Origin: Natrinema amylolyticum
GTDB lineage: Archaea; Halobacteriota; Halobacteria; Halobacteriales; Natrialbaceae
NCBI RefSeq assembly: GCF_020515625.1
Contig: NZ_JAIWPJ010000004.1
Location: 124,001 to 188,000, forward strand
DNA: 64,000 nucleotides
Direction: 5' to 3'
In this document: positions 55,725 to 64,000 of the stretch, piece after piece
Position numbering within the stretch: position 1 is the stretch's first letter
Layout: each line of letters opens with the position of its first letter
The notes under the pieces: model-generated
Told to the model about the DNA's origin: nothing
Seen by the model: only the letters and a program-made list of their open reading frames with translations
Database searches by the model: none
Position numbers and translations under genes: made by a program

Positions 55725-56029
55725 CGTCGATTTCGTCTGTCATCCCTCTCGGAGACCGTAAAAGAATACCGGCGCGGCCGCGCCGACCGTCGGTGTCCGG
55801 TATCGGTCAGTCGACTCTCGGTAGGCGTTTTCATCGCGACATACGGAATCGGGGAGACACGAGTCAACGGTGGCCGACTCGCCGCCGAGTTCGACCCGAG
55901 CGATCCCGGAGTCGGCCACCGTCGAAATCGATCGTACAGATATTTCGGATGCCTCGAGACAATCATATTTCCGTTTACAAAGTTTTTATATGATACGATG
56001 TGGACGGAGAAAGTGTGGTATGAGAGACA
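55725..56029. promoter_or_regulatory. Divergent promoter region, GH78 / PL11
   Basis: This 305-bp space drives two pectin genes in opposite directions. A strong TATA box TTTTATATG lies at 55984-55992, about 38-46 bp before the lyase ATG. An AT-rich TATTCTTTTA (minus strand, about 55758-55767) lies 34-43 bp before the rhamnosidase start. No clear operator repeat was found. Confidence 0.5.
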
Positions 56030-58039
56030 ATGACTAATTCGAACATGAGTGACACACGACTTCGACGGTGCCGACGCGAGATTCTGAGCGGGATCGCAGC
56101 CGGAACGACGGCGGTCACAATGAGCGGCGCAGCGACCGCCGCGGGTCGGAACGGCCGATCCGGCGTCGGGAACGAAACCGGAACGGAAAAGAGCGGGTCG
56201 ACGCGTCAGATGGAATCGCTCGACCGGGGACTCGTGGCCGTTCCGGTAGAAAACGGGGTACTCGTCCGATGGCGACTGCTCGGGACGGATCCCGCCGATC
56301 TGGGATTCCACGTGTTCCGCGACGGCGAACGGGTGAACGACAAACCGATCACCGACAGCACGAATTACCTCGACCCCGAGGGAACGACGGACTCGACGTA
56401 CGCGGTTCGAGCAGTCGGAAACGGTCGAGCCAGCGGCAGGAAAGGCGACGGCCGGAAACCCGGTATGTCGGAGCCCGTCGAGGTGTGGGACGAGCAGTAC
56501 AAGGAGATTCCGCTGAACAAGCCCGATCCGGTCGACGGCGAGAACGGGGAGACGGTCACGTACCACGCCAACGACGCGAGCGTGGCCGACCTCACCGGCG
56601 ACGGCACGCTCGACATCGTACAGAAGTGGACGCCATCGAACGCGAAGGACAACGCCCAAGACGGTCACACGAGCGACGTCCTGCTCGACGGGTACACGAT
56701 GGAGGGCGAGCACCTCTGGCGAATCAATCTCGGGCAGAATATCCGGGCCGGCGCGCACTACACGCCGTTCGTCGTCTACGACTTCGACGGCGACGGGAAG
56801 GCGGAACTGGCCGTACGGACGTCCGACGGTGCCACGGACGGCACCGGAACGGTCATCGGCGACCCGGACGCCGACTACGCAAACGAAACGGGACGGATCC
56901 TCGAGGGGCCGGAGTACCTCACCGTCTTCGACGGCGAGACGGGCGAGGAACTCGCGACGAAGGACTTCAAGCCTGCGCGCGGCGACATCTGCGACTGGGG
57001 CGACTGCTATGGGAACCGCGGCGACCGGTTCCTCGCCGGCGTCGCCTACCTCGACGGCGAGCGACCGAGCATCGTCATGACGCGGGGCTACTACGCGAAG
57101 TCGATGCTGGCCGCGTTCGACTTCCGTGACGGCGACCTCGAGACCCGGTGGCTCTTCGACAGCGACGACGGCAACGAGGAGTACGAGGCCCAGGGTAACC
57201 ACCAGCTTGCCACCGCCGACGTCGACGGCGACGGCAAGGACGAGATCGTCTACGGCGCGTGCGTCATCGACCACGACGGCACCGGACTGTACTCGACCGG
57301 CTGGAACCACGGCGACGCCTTACACGTCGGCGACTTCGATCCCGGTCGGGACGGACTCGAGGTCTTCCAGCCCCACGAGTGGGGTCCGTACGGAATGACG
57401 TTCCGCGACGCCGAGACGGGCGAGTTACTGTGGGGCGAGGAAGGGGAAGGCGACATCGGTAGAGGGATGATCGCGGACATCGATCCCGACTACGACGGCG
57501 CGGAAGCGTGGGCGGGGATCCCGCTATCCGACGACGGGCTCGGCACGTGGACCGCAAGCGGCGAGCGGGTCAGCGAGGACACCGTCGACTCGATGAACTT
57601 CGGAATCTGGTGGACCGGCGATCTGCACCGGGAACTGCTGGACCACGATTTCCTCGGCTGGGATGCGGGGTACGGCGTCGGCTGGATCAAGAAGTGGAAC
57701 CCCGAGACCCAGGAGCTGGACCTGTTGCAGTCCTTCGAGGGAACGCGTTCGAACAACTCGTCGAAGGGGACGCCGTGTCTCTCGGGAGATATCCTCGGCG
57801 ATTGGCGCGAAGAAGTGATCTGGCGGACCGAAGACAGCGAGGCGCTGCGTCTGTACGCGACGCCGCACGAGACCGACCACCGGCTGTACACGCTGTTGCA
57901 CGATCCGCAATACCGGACCGCGATCGCGTGGCAGAACGTCGGCTACAACCAGCCGCCGTGGCCGAGTTACTTCCTCGGACACGGGATGGACGAACCGCCG
58001 AAACCCGACATCGAACTCGTCTCTCCAGAGAACGACTGA
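56030..58039 (+). CDS. Rhamnogalacturonan lyase (PL11), secreted
   Basis: A 669-residue polysaccharide lyase family 11 protein. A twin-arginine signal lies at the N-terminus (LRRCRREILSGIAAG, cleavage near ATAAG), so it is exported folded. A small beta domain follows (VENGVLVRWRLLGTD), then an eight-bladed propeller with calcium-binding DxDGDG loops (DLTGDGTLDIVQ, DFDGDGKAEL, DVDGDGKDEI) and the family's C-terminal NVGYNQPPWPSYFLG. It cuts rhamnogalacturonan-I between rhamnose and galacturonate by beta-elimination, outside the cell. A second ATG at 56045 is a possible start. Confidence 0.93.
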   Translation: MTNSNMSDTRLRRCRREILSGIAAGTTAVTMSGAATAAGRNGRSGVGNETGTEKSGSTRQMESLDRGLVAVPVENGVLVRWRLLGTDPADLGFHVFRDGERVNDKPITDSTNYLDPEGTTDSTYAVRAVGNGRASGRKGDGRKPGMSEPVEVWDEQYKEIPLNKPDPVDGENGETVTYHANDASVADLTGDGTLDIVQKWTPSNAKDNAQDGHTSDVLLDGYTMEGEHLWRINLGQNIRAGAHYTPFVVYDFDGDGKAELAVRTSDGATDGTGTVIGDPDADYANETGRILEGPEYLTVFDGETGEELATKDFKPARGDICDWGDCYGNRGDRFLAGVAYLDGERPSIVMTRGYYAKSMLAAFDFRDGDLETRWLFDSDDGNEEYEAQGNHQLATADVDGDGKDEIVYGACVIDHDGTGLYSTGWNHGDALHVGDFDPGRDGLEVFQPHEWGPYGMTFRDAETGELLWGEEGEGDIGRGMIADIDPDYDGAEAWAGIPLSDDGLGTWTASGERVSEDTVDSMNFGIWWTGDLHRELLDHDFLGWDAGYGVGWIKKWNPETQELDLLQSFEGTRSNNSSKGTPCLSGDILGDWREEVIWRTEDSEALRLYATPHETDHRLYTLLHDPQYRTAIAWQNVGYNQPPWPSYFLGHGMDEPPKPDIELVSPEND

Positions 58040-58043
58040 CGAG

Positions 58044-58127
58044 TATCGTAGCCACTGAAAGTCAGTGCACAGCTGATCGCACGATGACGTTGCGATCGGT
58101 ATGTGAATCGTTTCAGTGGCTACGATA
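58044..58127. repeat. 84-nt hairpin with perfect 17-bp arms
   Basis: TATCGTAGCCACTGAAA (58044-58060) and TTTCAGTGGCTACGATA (58111-58127) are perfect inverted repeats. Within them, CACA/TGTG and CTGATCGCA/TGCGATCGG pair further, so most of the 84 nt folds as one hairpin. It lies just after the PL11 stop. It may be a terminator, an RNA element or a small non-autonomous mobile repeat. Confidence 0.65.
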
Positions 58128-58338
58128 GGCGCAGACTCGTCACCGATTCGATGCAGGCCGCTGGGAGATATCGCACCCGATCGCGGTGTCTCCGTGATCG
58201 GACGTACTGGTACAGTTCGAGACCGTGATCGCCGACGTGGACGCGACGAGTATCGAGGCTTTCTCTCGATACGTAATCGGGCATGAATGTATTTCTACTC
58301 ACAATAAATACTTACGAGAGGAAATAGTCAATCACTTT

Positions 58339-60534
58339 GTGGTACGAGATACCGAACCACGAGGAAGTAGCAACGCGAGTACACACGAAGCCGGCCCGAC
58401 GTTCGATCGACGGACGATCCTCGGTCTGTTGGGCGCTGGCGGCCTCGCCGCGGCATACGGAAGCGGTACGGCGCGGGCCGACGGTGGTCAGCCTGCCGAG
58501 CAAAAGGGCAGTTCGGGACCGACACGCAAGTGGAATCAGGATATCGATGCACAGGGACACGACCTCTCGAATCTGGGTTCGATCGAGGTCGACCACGTCT
58601 ACACGGCGGCGCGGAACGCGGACGTGATCGTCTGGAAGGATGATGACGGCGTCTTTCACGCCGACGGGACGGACGGTCACGTCGCGAGCGGCGAGGACGT
58701 GATCGAGGTCACCCAGGCGGCGGTCGACAGCCTGACCGACGGTCGCGACTGGAAGGAGACGGTCGCGGTGGTCTCGCCGAGTACCGTCGGTCCGGTCGAG
58801 GGAAGCGGCGACGTGCCGACCTACGAGAACTCGGACGACATCACGGGGATCGAACTGCCCAGCTACACCGTGCTGGATATGCCCGCGACGATGCGCGTCG
58901 AAGACGAGGGCGATCAGGCGCTCGTCGTTCCGGTCGAGGCCTACGATGCCGAGCACATCGAAATTCCGAACTTACGGGTGGTCGGCAACCCCCGGTTCGG
59001 GCTGTTCCTCCGGAGCGTTCAGAACCTCCGGCTCGGCAACGTCAGCGTCGAGATGACCGGCGACAGTCCCCGCGGCGGCATCGGCGTCCGCATCGACGGC
59101 TTCGCCCACGGCCGCGGCGAGGACACCGTTCGCTGTACGGATATTCAGGTAGATTCGGTGTACATCGAAAATTCGGGCGGCCACGCCTTCGAAACGTACG
59201 CGGTCGACCGAATCCAGGTCGGCCAGGTTATCGCGAACGGGGTCGAATCGGGGTGTGGCGTCCTGCTCAACGAAACCACCGATGCGACGGTCGGTTCCGT
59301 CATCGGGCGGGAGATCGACCCCGGCGGCGGCTACGCCGGCTTCCGCGTCGCAAACGGCACGCACGATGTCACCTGCGATCAGGTAATCGTCCGCGGCGGT
59401 GCCCGCGGTATTTTCGGCGTTTCGGGGTCCCACAACATCACTATCGGCGAGGTGAACATCGCCGAGATGCTCGGCGGAATCTTCATCGAGGACAACCAGA
59501 ACTTCACCATCGAGGGCGGCGTCGTCAAGAACTGTGACTGGGAGGCCGTGCGCATCCACTCGCGGTCTGACTTCCAGCACGATCCAACGACCGGCGTCAC
59601 GATCACGAACCTCCGTACCTACGACGATCGACCGGAAGAAGAGCGCGAGCAGAGCTACGGCATCTACGTCTCCGGTGGCCAGACGTCCAACGTCCGCATC
59701 ATCGATTGTGACGTGCGGGGCGGTGGGACAGAACAGAACATCCGTGTCGACGCTGACGACACCGTTCTCCAGAACAACCACGGCGGCGGCCTCGCGAAGG
59801 GCACCGTCACGCTCGAGTCCGGGGCCGACCCCGCCGCGACCGTCGAGGGCGTCAGTCCGTTCGGCTACCAGCAGCCGTCGCTCCGGTCCGACCCCGTTGA
59901 GGCGTCGGGCGCGACGTTCGCCTACGATCAGTACTTCCTCTGGAACGCCGACAGCGAGGCGTGGGATCTCCACTTCGAGTGGAAGCACGATCCCGGCCAA
60001 AACGTGGACATCCAGTACATCGTGGACAATCCGCGAGCGAACCTCGGTACCCACGAGTCGATGGACGACGGGGGAGAGCTAACGGAACTCGAGGGGGGGA
60101 CCTACCGACTCACCGCGGCGCTCAACGGCGACGAGATCGTGATGAGCGTCGACGGCGACCTCGCCGACGGCGCGAACGTCTACAACGACACCTGGGGCGA
60201 GGCGAACGGCCAGGTCTGGGAGGTCACAGAACTCGAGGACGGCGTCTTCCGCATTAGCCCGGCCGACGCCGACGGGCTCGCGCTCGAGGCGTCCGACGGC
60301 GGGACCGACACCGGCACGAACCTCGAACTGGGCGCGTGGGAGGACGCCGACTACCAGAAGTTCGAGGCGAACCCGGTCGCGCCGGATAACTACACCCTCG
60401 AGCCGACCCACGCCGACGACCTCGCGGTCGACGTCTGGGAGGTCGACCCCGATCCGGGTGCCGACCTGCGCCACTGGAACGTGAGCAACGGGGAGAACCA
60501 GCTCTGGGCGTTCCAGGATCCCAACGACGGATAG
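58339..60534 (+). CDS. Secreted right-handed parallel beta-helix protein with C-terminal ricin-type domain
   Basis: About 731 residues from GTG at 58339. A Tat signal (FDRRTILGLLGAGGLAAAYG) is followed by a spacer and a long parallel beta-helix (for example LRLGNVSVEM, ITIGEVNIAEMLGGIFIED, VRIIDCDVRGGG), the fold of pectate lyases and polygalacturonases. The last 170 residues resemble ricin-type beta-trefoil repeats (NGQVWEVTELEDG, NQLWAF). It probably binds and cuts pectic polymer outside the cell, but catalytic residues could not be assigned. AATAAATA at 58303-58310 lies 29 bp upstream and supports this start over ATG 58225. Confidence 0.82.
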   Translation: MVRDTEPRGSSNASTHEAGPTFDRRTILGLLGAGGLAAAYGSGTARADGGQPAEQKGSSGPTRKWNQDIDAQGHDLSNLGSIEVDHVYTAARNADVIVWKDDDGVFHADGTDGHVASGEDVIEVTQAAVDSLTDGRDWKETVAVVSPSTVGPVEGSGDVPTYENSDDITGIELPSYTVLDMPATMRVEDEGDQALVVPVEAYDAEHIEIPNLRVVGNPRFGLFLRSVQNLRLGNVSVEMTGDSPRGGIGVRIDGFAHGRGEDTVRCTDIQVDSVYIENSGGHAFETYAVDRIQVGQVIANGVESGCGVLLNETTDATVGSVIGREIDPGGGYAGFRVANGTHDVTCDQVIVRGGARGIFGVSGSHNITIGEVNIAEMLGGIFIEDNQNFTIEGGVVKNCDWEAVRIHSRSDFQHDPTTGVTITNLRTYDDRPEEEREQSYGIYVSGGQTSNVRIIDCDVRGGGTEQNIRVDADDTVLQNNHGGGLAKGTVTLESGADPAATVEGVSPFGYQQPSLRSDPVEASGATFAYDQYFLWNADSEAWDLHFEWKHDPGQNVDIQYIVDNPRANLGTHESMDDGGELTELEGGTYRLTAALNGDEIVMSVDGDLADGANVYNDTWGEANGQVWEVTELEDGVFRISPADADGLALEASDGGTDTGTNLELGAWEDADYQKFEANPVAPDNYTLEPTHADDLAVDVWEVDPDPGADLRHWNVSNGENQLWAFQDPNDG

Positions 60535-60539
60535 CCGCG

Positions 60540-60848
60540 CTGATCTAGCCCGTCATAGAATCGTTCTCCTGTTTTCGTGTCGGTCGGGCAGTACCGTACA
60601 GCCGTTTCGACCGTATCGTGATCGTCCAGCCGGACTCGGTATCGACGGCGACGACGCCCGCTTCGGGGCGACCAGAGTCGATGCGTTCTCCGTCGACGAA
60701 GACGTCGTACTTCGCTCCGTTGCTACCGGTTCACACCTGGAAACGGTCTCCGGCCTCGGACTCGATTGTTGCCGCGTCGAGCGTCCCGGCACTCCACGTC
60801 GGATCGACCTCGTTCGTGGCGGCCGACCACTTTCGGACGAGACAGCTG
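60540..60848 (-). pseudogene. C-terminal remnant of an unidentified protein with internal stop
   Basis: One minus-strand frame reads WSAATNEVDPTWSAGTLDAA, then ESEAGDRFQV, an in-frame TGA, then YDVFVDGERIDSG and ESGWTITIRSKRLYG to a stop near 60546. Composition and codon use on both sides of the stop are haloarchaeal coding-like, so this is probably the dead end of a larger extracellular protein. The family is not recognised. It fills the gap between the beta-helix gene and the oligogalacturonide lyase gene. Confidence 0.4.
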
Positions 60849-62027
60849 TTACCTCTCTGTCCCGTCGAACGTCGGTAAACCGTCGAGATTGTCGGGTATA
60901 TCGACGATATAGACGTCGCTGCCGGAGCCACCCCGAGAGCTATCGAAGACGACGCGATCGCCGTTCGGACTCAGCCGCGAGTGAGGGTGGACGTCGTCGT
61001 CGCCGCTCCAGCCGTGGGCGGCCAGCTTTCGCGGTGAGCGGTACTCGTCGGCGTCGTCGTCCCACTCCCAGAGCAGGTCGACGGGCGCGCCGCGGTAGGT
61101 TCCGTCCCCGACGACCAGCTCTCGCGAATTGCTGTGAAAGTGCGTGTAGATATCCGGTGCCGGCCACTCGTTCCGTTTCGTCCCGTCGTATCTAACGTGG
61201 CCGAAGAACGGGTCCGGGTCGTCGCGGCCGCCCCGCCAGCCGTGGTAGCCGATCGTCTCGCCGTCGGCGAGCCAGTACTCGTGGCCGACGGCCTCGTCCG
61301 CGTCCGTCGGTCGGACCGCCCACGTCTCGTTCGTCTCGAGGTTCAGCGCCCAGATCCGATCGACCGCCTCCCACGGCCCCTCCTCGCAGTACGTGACGAG
61401 TTCGGGCCGAGTCGGCGACGCGTTGACGTGGTTGAGCCATCGGTCGTCCTCGACGTGGATCGTCGGATCGCCGCCCGAAAGCGGAACTGAGAGCACCTTG
61501 GAGTGCGGTCCAGCGTTCATCCGATCGGCGATCCACTGCTCGCGGTCGTTCGATCGCCCGTCGATATCGAGCCGTTCGGAAATCGCCGTGACGACCCGCG
61601 TGCCGTCGGCCGTCCCGGCAGCGACGCTCCCGTCGTACCCGTCCGGTATCTTATATAGGGTCTGTATCTCGAGTCCCTCGAGGTCGAGCGCGACGAGCCG
61701 GTCGTCACACCAGAATAGCGCCGTCGGTTCGGTCGCGATGCGGGTGACGCCGCTGATCGCCGCCGGGAGGTCGGTCAACTGCCGTATCTCGCCCGACTCG
61801 AGCGCGACCGAGTAGAGTTGCCGCGTTCCGTCGCGGTCCGAGCGAACGAGCAGCCGATCGTCCGCGTCGTCCCACCCCGGTTCGGTGAAGTACAGATGTC
61901 GACTGTCGGCGTCTGGATCGCTCGTCAACCGCGTAACGCGCGCGCCCGTCTCCGGGTCCTCGTATCGTTCGCGCTCGGGCGGTAGCGTTCGGCCCGCATT
62001 CGGCCCCTGTCGTAACTCGTCTCCCAT
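60849..62027 (-). CDS. ogl: Oligogalacturonide lyase (PL22)-like, cytoplasmic
   Basis: About 392 residues forming a seven-bladed propeller. The stretches SRHLYFTEPGW, LNHVNASPTRPELVTYCEEG, VGHEYWLAD, YTHFHSNSRELVV and DVHPHSRLSPNGDRVVFDSS match oligogalacturonate lyases, including the cluster of His residues that binds manganese. It splits unsaturated and saturated di- and trigalacturonate inside the cell. There is no signal peptide. ATG at 62027 (MGDELRQGPNAGRTL) is preferred; the frame is open to 62093. It lies 70 bp downstream of the DUF2264 gene and is probably in one operon with it. Confidence 0.88.
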   Translation of the reverse strand: MGDELRQGPNAGRTLPPERERYEDPETGARVTRLTSDPDADSRHLYFTEPGWDDADDRLLVRSDRDGTRQLYSVALESGEIRQLTDLPAAISGVTRIATEPTALFWCDDRLVALDLEGLEIQTLYKIPDGYDGSVAAGTADGTRVVTAISERLDIDGRSNDREQWIADRMNAGPHSKVLSVPLSGGDPTIHVEDDRWLNHVNASPTRPELVTYCEEGPWEAVDRIWALNLETNETWAVRPTDADEAVGHEYWLADGETIGYHGWRGGRDDPDPFFGHVRYDGTKRNEWPAPDIYTHFHSNSRELVVGDGTYRGAPVDLLWEWDDDADEYRSPRKLAAHGWSGDDDVHPHSRLSPNGDRVVFDSSRGGSGSDVYIVDIPDNLDGLPTFDGTER

Positions 62028-62097
62028 TCGATCCGTGAGACGGCCCCGCAGGACAAAAAGATACCCGATGGCGCGATCGGCACCGGCCGGCATACCG

Positions 62098-63957
62098 TCA
62101 CTCCGCGCGATTCGTGGTCGCGATCTCGCCCGCCCGGCACTCGAGGAGTCGGTCGCCGTCGGCCGTCTCGATCGCGACGCGGTCGTCGTCGGCAGTCACG
62201 AGTTCCGGCGTCCGGTCGAAATCGACCGGCCCCTCGGCCGTCGCTCGGACGGCAGTGGCCAGCCAGTGTTCACCGGCGTCGTACTGCTTTCGGAGCGTCG
62301 GGACGACCGTACGCGGGTGCATGAGGTTCGTGTTCGGTTCCTCGGGGACGATCTCCGGGTTTCGGTCGGCACGCAGATCGGTGACGACGCTCGTCCCGTT
62401 CGGATACGCGGCGCGGGCGGTCGCTCCCTCGGTCCCGTGGGTGAACTGCGTCGGATCGTCGTCGCCCGTCCGATCGAGCGCGAATCCGCCCTCCTCGCTG
62501 TGAAGCGGTCGCGACGTCTCGAGGCGGTGGACCCGGACGTGCCAGGGGAGCGCCGGCGCCAGCCAGGTTTCGACGCGGACGTCGTCCCACGGGGACCACA
62601 GCGATTTGAGGGTCGTCTCGTCGACTTCGGTCGCGGCGACCGACTCGGAGGCGGGGGTCTTGTACCGGTCGCCGTCCGGGCTGAGCGCGAGCGTGCTGTC
62701 GTGTCCCGCCTCCCCGAGGCCCACGTTCTGCCCGGCCATGGAGAACCCGAAGGTCGCGGAGTAGGCGAACTTCCCGTACTTCTCCGGCCCGTAGATGCTG
62801 TTCTGGGCGAGCGAGAGCGCGAACAGGTGGTCGTCGTCCCGACAGATGACTTTCCGAGGCTCGGACTGGACGACCGTCTCGGGTCGGTCGGGAAGCGGTT
62901 CCTCGTCGGCCTGCCAGAACGGATGCGTCGGCTCGAGCGCGAGCGGCAGGAACGCCTTCGTCGCCCAGTACGGCGAGTTCGGCGAGTTGTACACCTCAGA
63001 CGTCTTCAGCGTCGGATATCGGTAGCCGACCGACAGCAGGCCCCCGTCCGTGAAGATCGGCTGGTTCAGCCACCAGCGGACGTTCCGCGCCCAGAGCCCT
63101 CTGAGGACACCCCACGGGAGCGGGTTCAGGTCGGCGAACGCGAGCGCGCCCCAGAACCCGGCCTGCGCGAAGCGGTAGGTGAGGCTTCGACCGTAGGGGA
63201 GCGCGCGTCCCTCGTCGTCGAACCAGTGGACGTGCTCGGTCGCGAACTCGGCGGCCCGCTCGCGAAACCGGCTGGCCCGCTCCGGATCCTCGTCGCCGCA
63301 GACGGCTGCGTAGACGAGTCCGTAGAAGTGCATCGCCCACGGCAGGTAGTAGTCGATCGGACTTCCATCCCCCACCGGGCCGTCGGTGTACCAGCCCCCG
63401 CCCTGATAGAACGACTCGAGTCGATCCAGCGACGACTGCGTGCCCTCCCAGTCGTGGTCGGCCCCGACCGATCGGAGCCCCATGTTGACCATGACCCGGA
63501 AGAACAGCCAGTTACAGTCGTGGAGGTCGGCGTCGTTGATCTGGTTCAGCCAGCGGACGAGTCGCTCCCGCTCCGGTTCGGAGAGCGGGTCCCAGATTCG
63601 GTCGGGAGTCAACGCGAGTCCGAGCCCGATCGCGGCCATCTCGACGTGTTTCTGGGAGTAGTCGTCCGCCTCGCCCCAGTACTCGTCGTGGCTCGGGTCC
63701 GTGCCGTTGACGAGGCCGCGTCGAACGAGATCCCACTGCTCGGACGTCCCGTGGACGCTCAGCGGAACGAGCCCCCACAGCGGTCGCGCGAACCCCTCGA
63801 GTTCGGCGGCGACGGCGGGGAAGTGAGCGCCGGTCGCCATCGGTCGCACTCGCGCACCACTGGGGCTGGCGTGATCGTACAACGGGTCGACGAGGTCCTC
63901 GACGGCTCGTTCGAAATCGGCTCGCGTCCGGAGCGAATTCTCCGCGACTGGGTTCAT
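62098..63957 (-). CDS. DUF2264 domain protein
   Basis: A 619-residue DUF2264 protein. The N-terminal (alpha/alpha) barrel-like part contains WGLVPLSVHGTSEQW, DYSQKHVEMAAIGLGLAL and NWLFFRVMVNMGLRSVG; the C-terminal third is beta-rich. DUF2264 genes are frequent in plant-polysaccharide loci and resemble glycoside hydrolases acting on uronate-containing oligosaccharides, but I cannot assign a substrate. No signal peptide is visible. It would be the first gene of the lyase operon; TATA-like sequence lies just upstream near 63964-63975. Confidence 0.82.
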   Translation of the reverse strand: MNPVAENSLRTRADFERAVEDLVDPLYDHASPSGARVRPMATGAHFPAVAAELEGFARPLWGLVPLSVHGTSEQWDLVRRGLVNGTDPSHDEYWGEADDYSQKHVEMAAIGLGLALTPDRIWDPLSEPERERLVRWLNQINDADLHDCNWLFFRVMVNMGLRSVGADHDWEGTQSSLDRLESFYQGGGWYTDGPVGDGSPIDYYLPWAMHFYGLVYAAVCGDEDPERASRFRERAAEFATEHVHWFDDEGRALPYGRSLTYRFAQAGFWGALAFADLNPLPWGVLRGLWARNVRWWLNQPIFTDGGLLSVGYRYPTLKTSEVYNSPNSPYWATKAFLPLALEPTHPFWQADEEPLPDRPETVVQSEPRKVICRDDDHLFALSLAQNSIYGPEKYGKFAYSATFGFSMAGQNVGLGEAGHDSTLALSPDGDRYKTPASESVAATEVDETTLKSLWSPWDDVRVETWLAPALPWHVRVHRLETSRPLHSEEGGFALDRTGDDDPTQFTHGTEGATARAAYPNGTSVVTDLRADRNPEIVPEEPNTNLMHPRTVVPTLRKQYDAGEHWLATAVRATAEGPVDFDRTPELVTADDDRVAIETADGDRLLECRAGEIATTNRAE

Positions 63958-64000
63958 GGCTGAGTTATACTGACACGGGTCTAAAACGATTGCCCTACTG

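Noticed and set aside
61885-63963. 692-codon plus-strand open frame
   Set aside because: It is antisense to the DUF2264 and PL22 genes and is an artefact of GC-rich codon use; its translation is Arg/Val-rich with no family motif.

Overview
The window is high-GC DNA from a halophilic archaeon (class Halobacteria). Predicted proteins are rich in Asp and Glu, start sites often have a TATA-like box 22-33 bp upstream with no room for a leader, and exported proteins carry twin-arginine signals. The genus cannot be fixed from the sequence. A partition operon at 39.5-40.8 kb suggests a megaplasmid or secondary chromosome, but no replication initiator is in view.

Bases 1-24.8 kb hold a dense set of acyl-CoA catabolic genes: a partial alpha/beta hydrolase, three thiolase-fold proteins, two DUF35 partner proteins, an HMG-CoA-synthase-like protein, an ACAD10-type phosphotransferase, three acyl-CoA dehydrogenases, three crotonase-fold proteins, a MmgE/PrpD protein, a MaoC hydratase, a 3-hydroxyacyl-CoA dehydrogenase, a CoA transferase, an SDR, an acyl-CoA ligase and an IclR regulator. 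Together they could activate and degrade an unusual (branched, cyclic or side-chain bearing) carboxylic acid. Several members lack canonical catalytic residues: the thiolase-fold protein at 10.8-12.0 kb and the HMGCS-like protein lack the nucleophilic Cys, and all three crotonases lack the standard pair of Glu residues.

Bases 25.1-32.4 kb carry a complete five-gene branched-chain amino acid/amide-type ABC transporter, a zinc alcohol dehydrogenase and an intact dihydrolipoyl dehydrogenase. A decayed N-terminal copy of the last gene lies at 5.1-5.3 kb. The same 19-nt palindrome is found near 3.7 kb and 32.6 kb.

Bases 32.8-42.1 kb are a mosaic: a small zinc-ribbon protein, gene remnants, a Gfo/Idh oxidoreductase, and an IS200/IS605 element with intact tnpA and tnpB that splits a membrane hydrolase gene at a reconstructable junction. 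Then come a frameshifted OB-fold membrane protein, a MaoC protein, and a ParA/acidic-partner operon facing about 1.25 kb of non-coding, AT-richer DNA with clusters of a 13-bp iteron. That array is a candidate centromere.

Bases 42.4-64 kb form a pectin/rhamnogalacturonan utilisation locus: a PL11 rhamnogalacturonan lyase, a secreted beta-helix protein with a lectin-like tail, a PL22-type oligogalacturonide lyase, a DUF2264 protein, a GH78 rhamnosidase, a GH2 enzyme, a GH4 enzyme and an SGNH esterase. Beside them are genes able to make an oxidative uronate route: uronate dehydrogenase, an enolase-superfamily dehydratase and a DHDPS-family dehydratase. No tRNA, rRNA or CRISPR array was seen.
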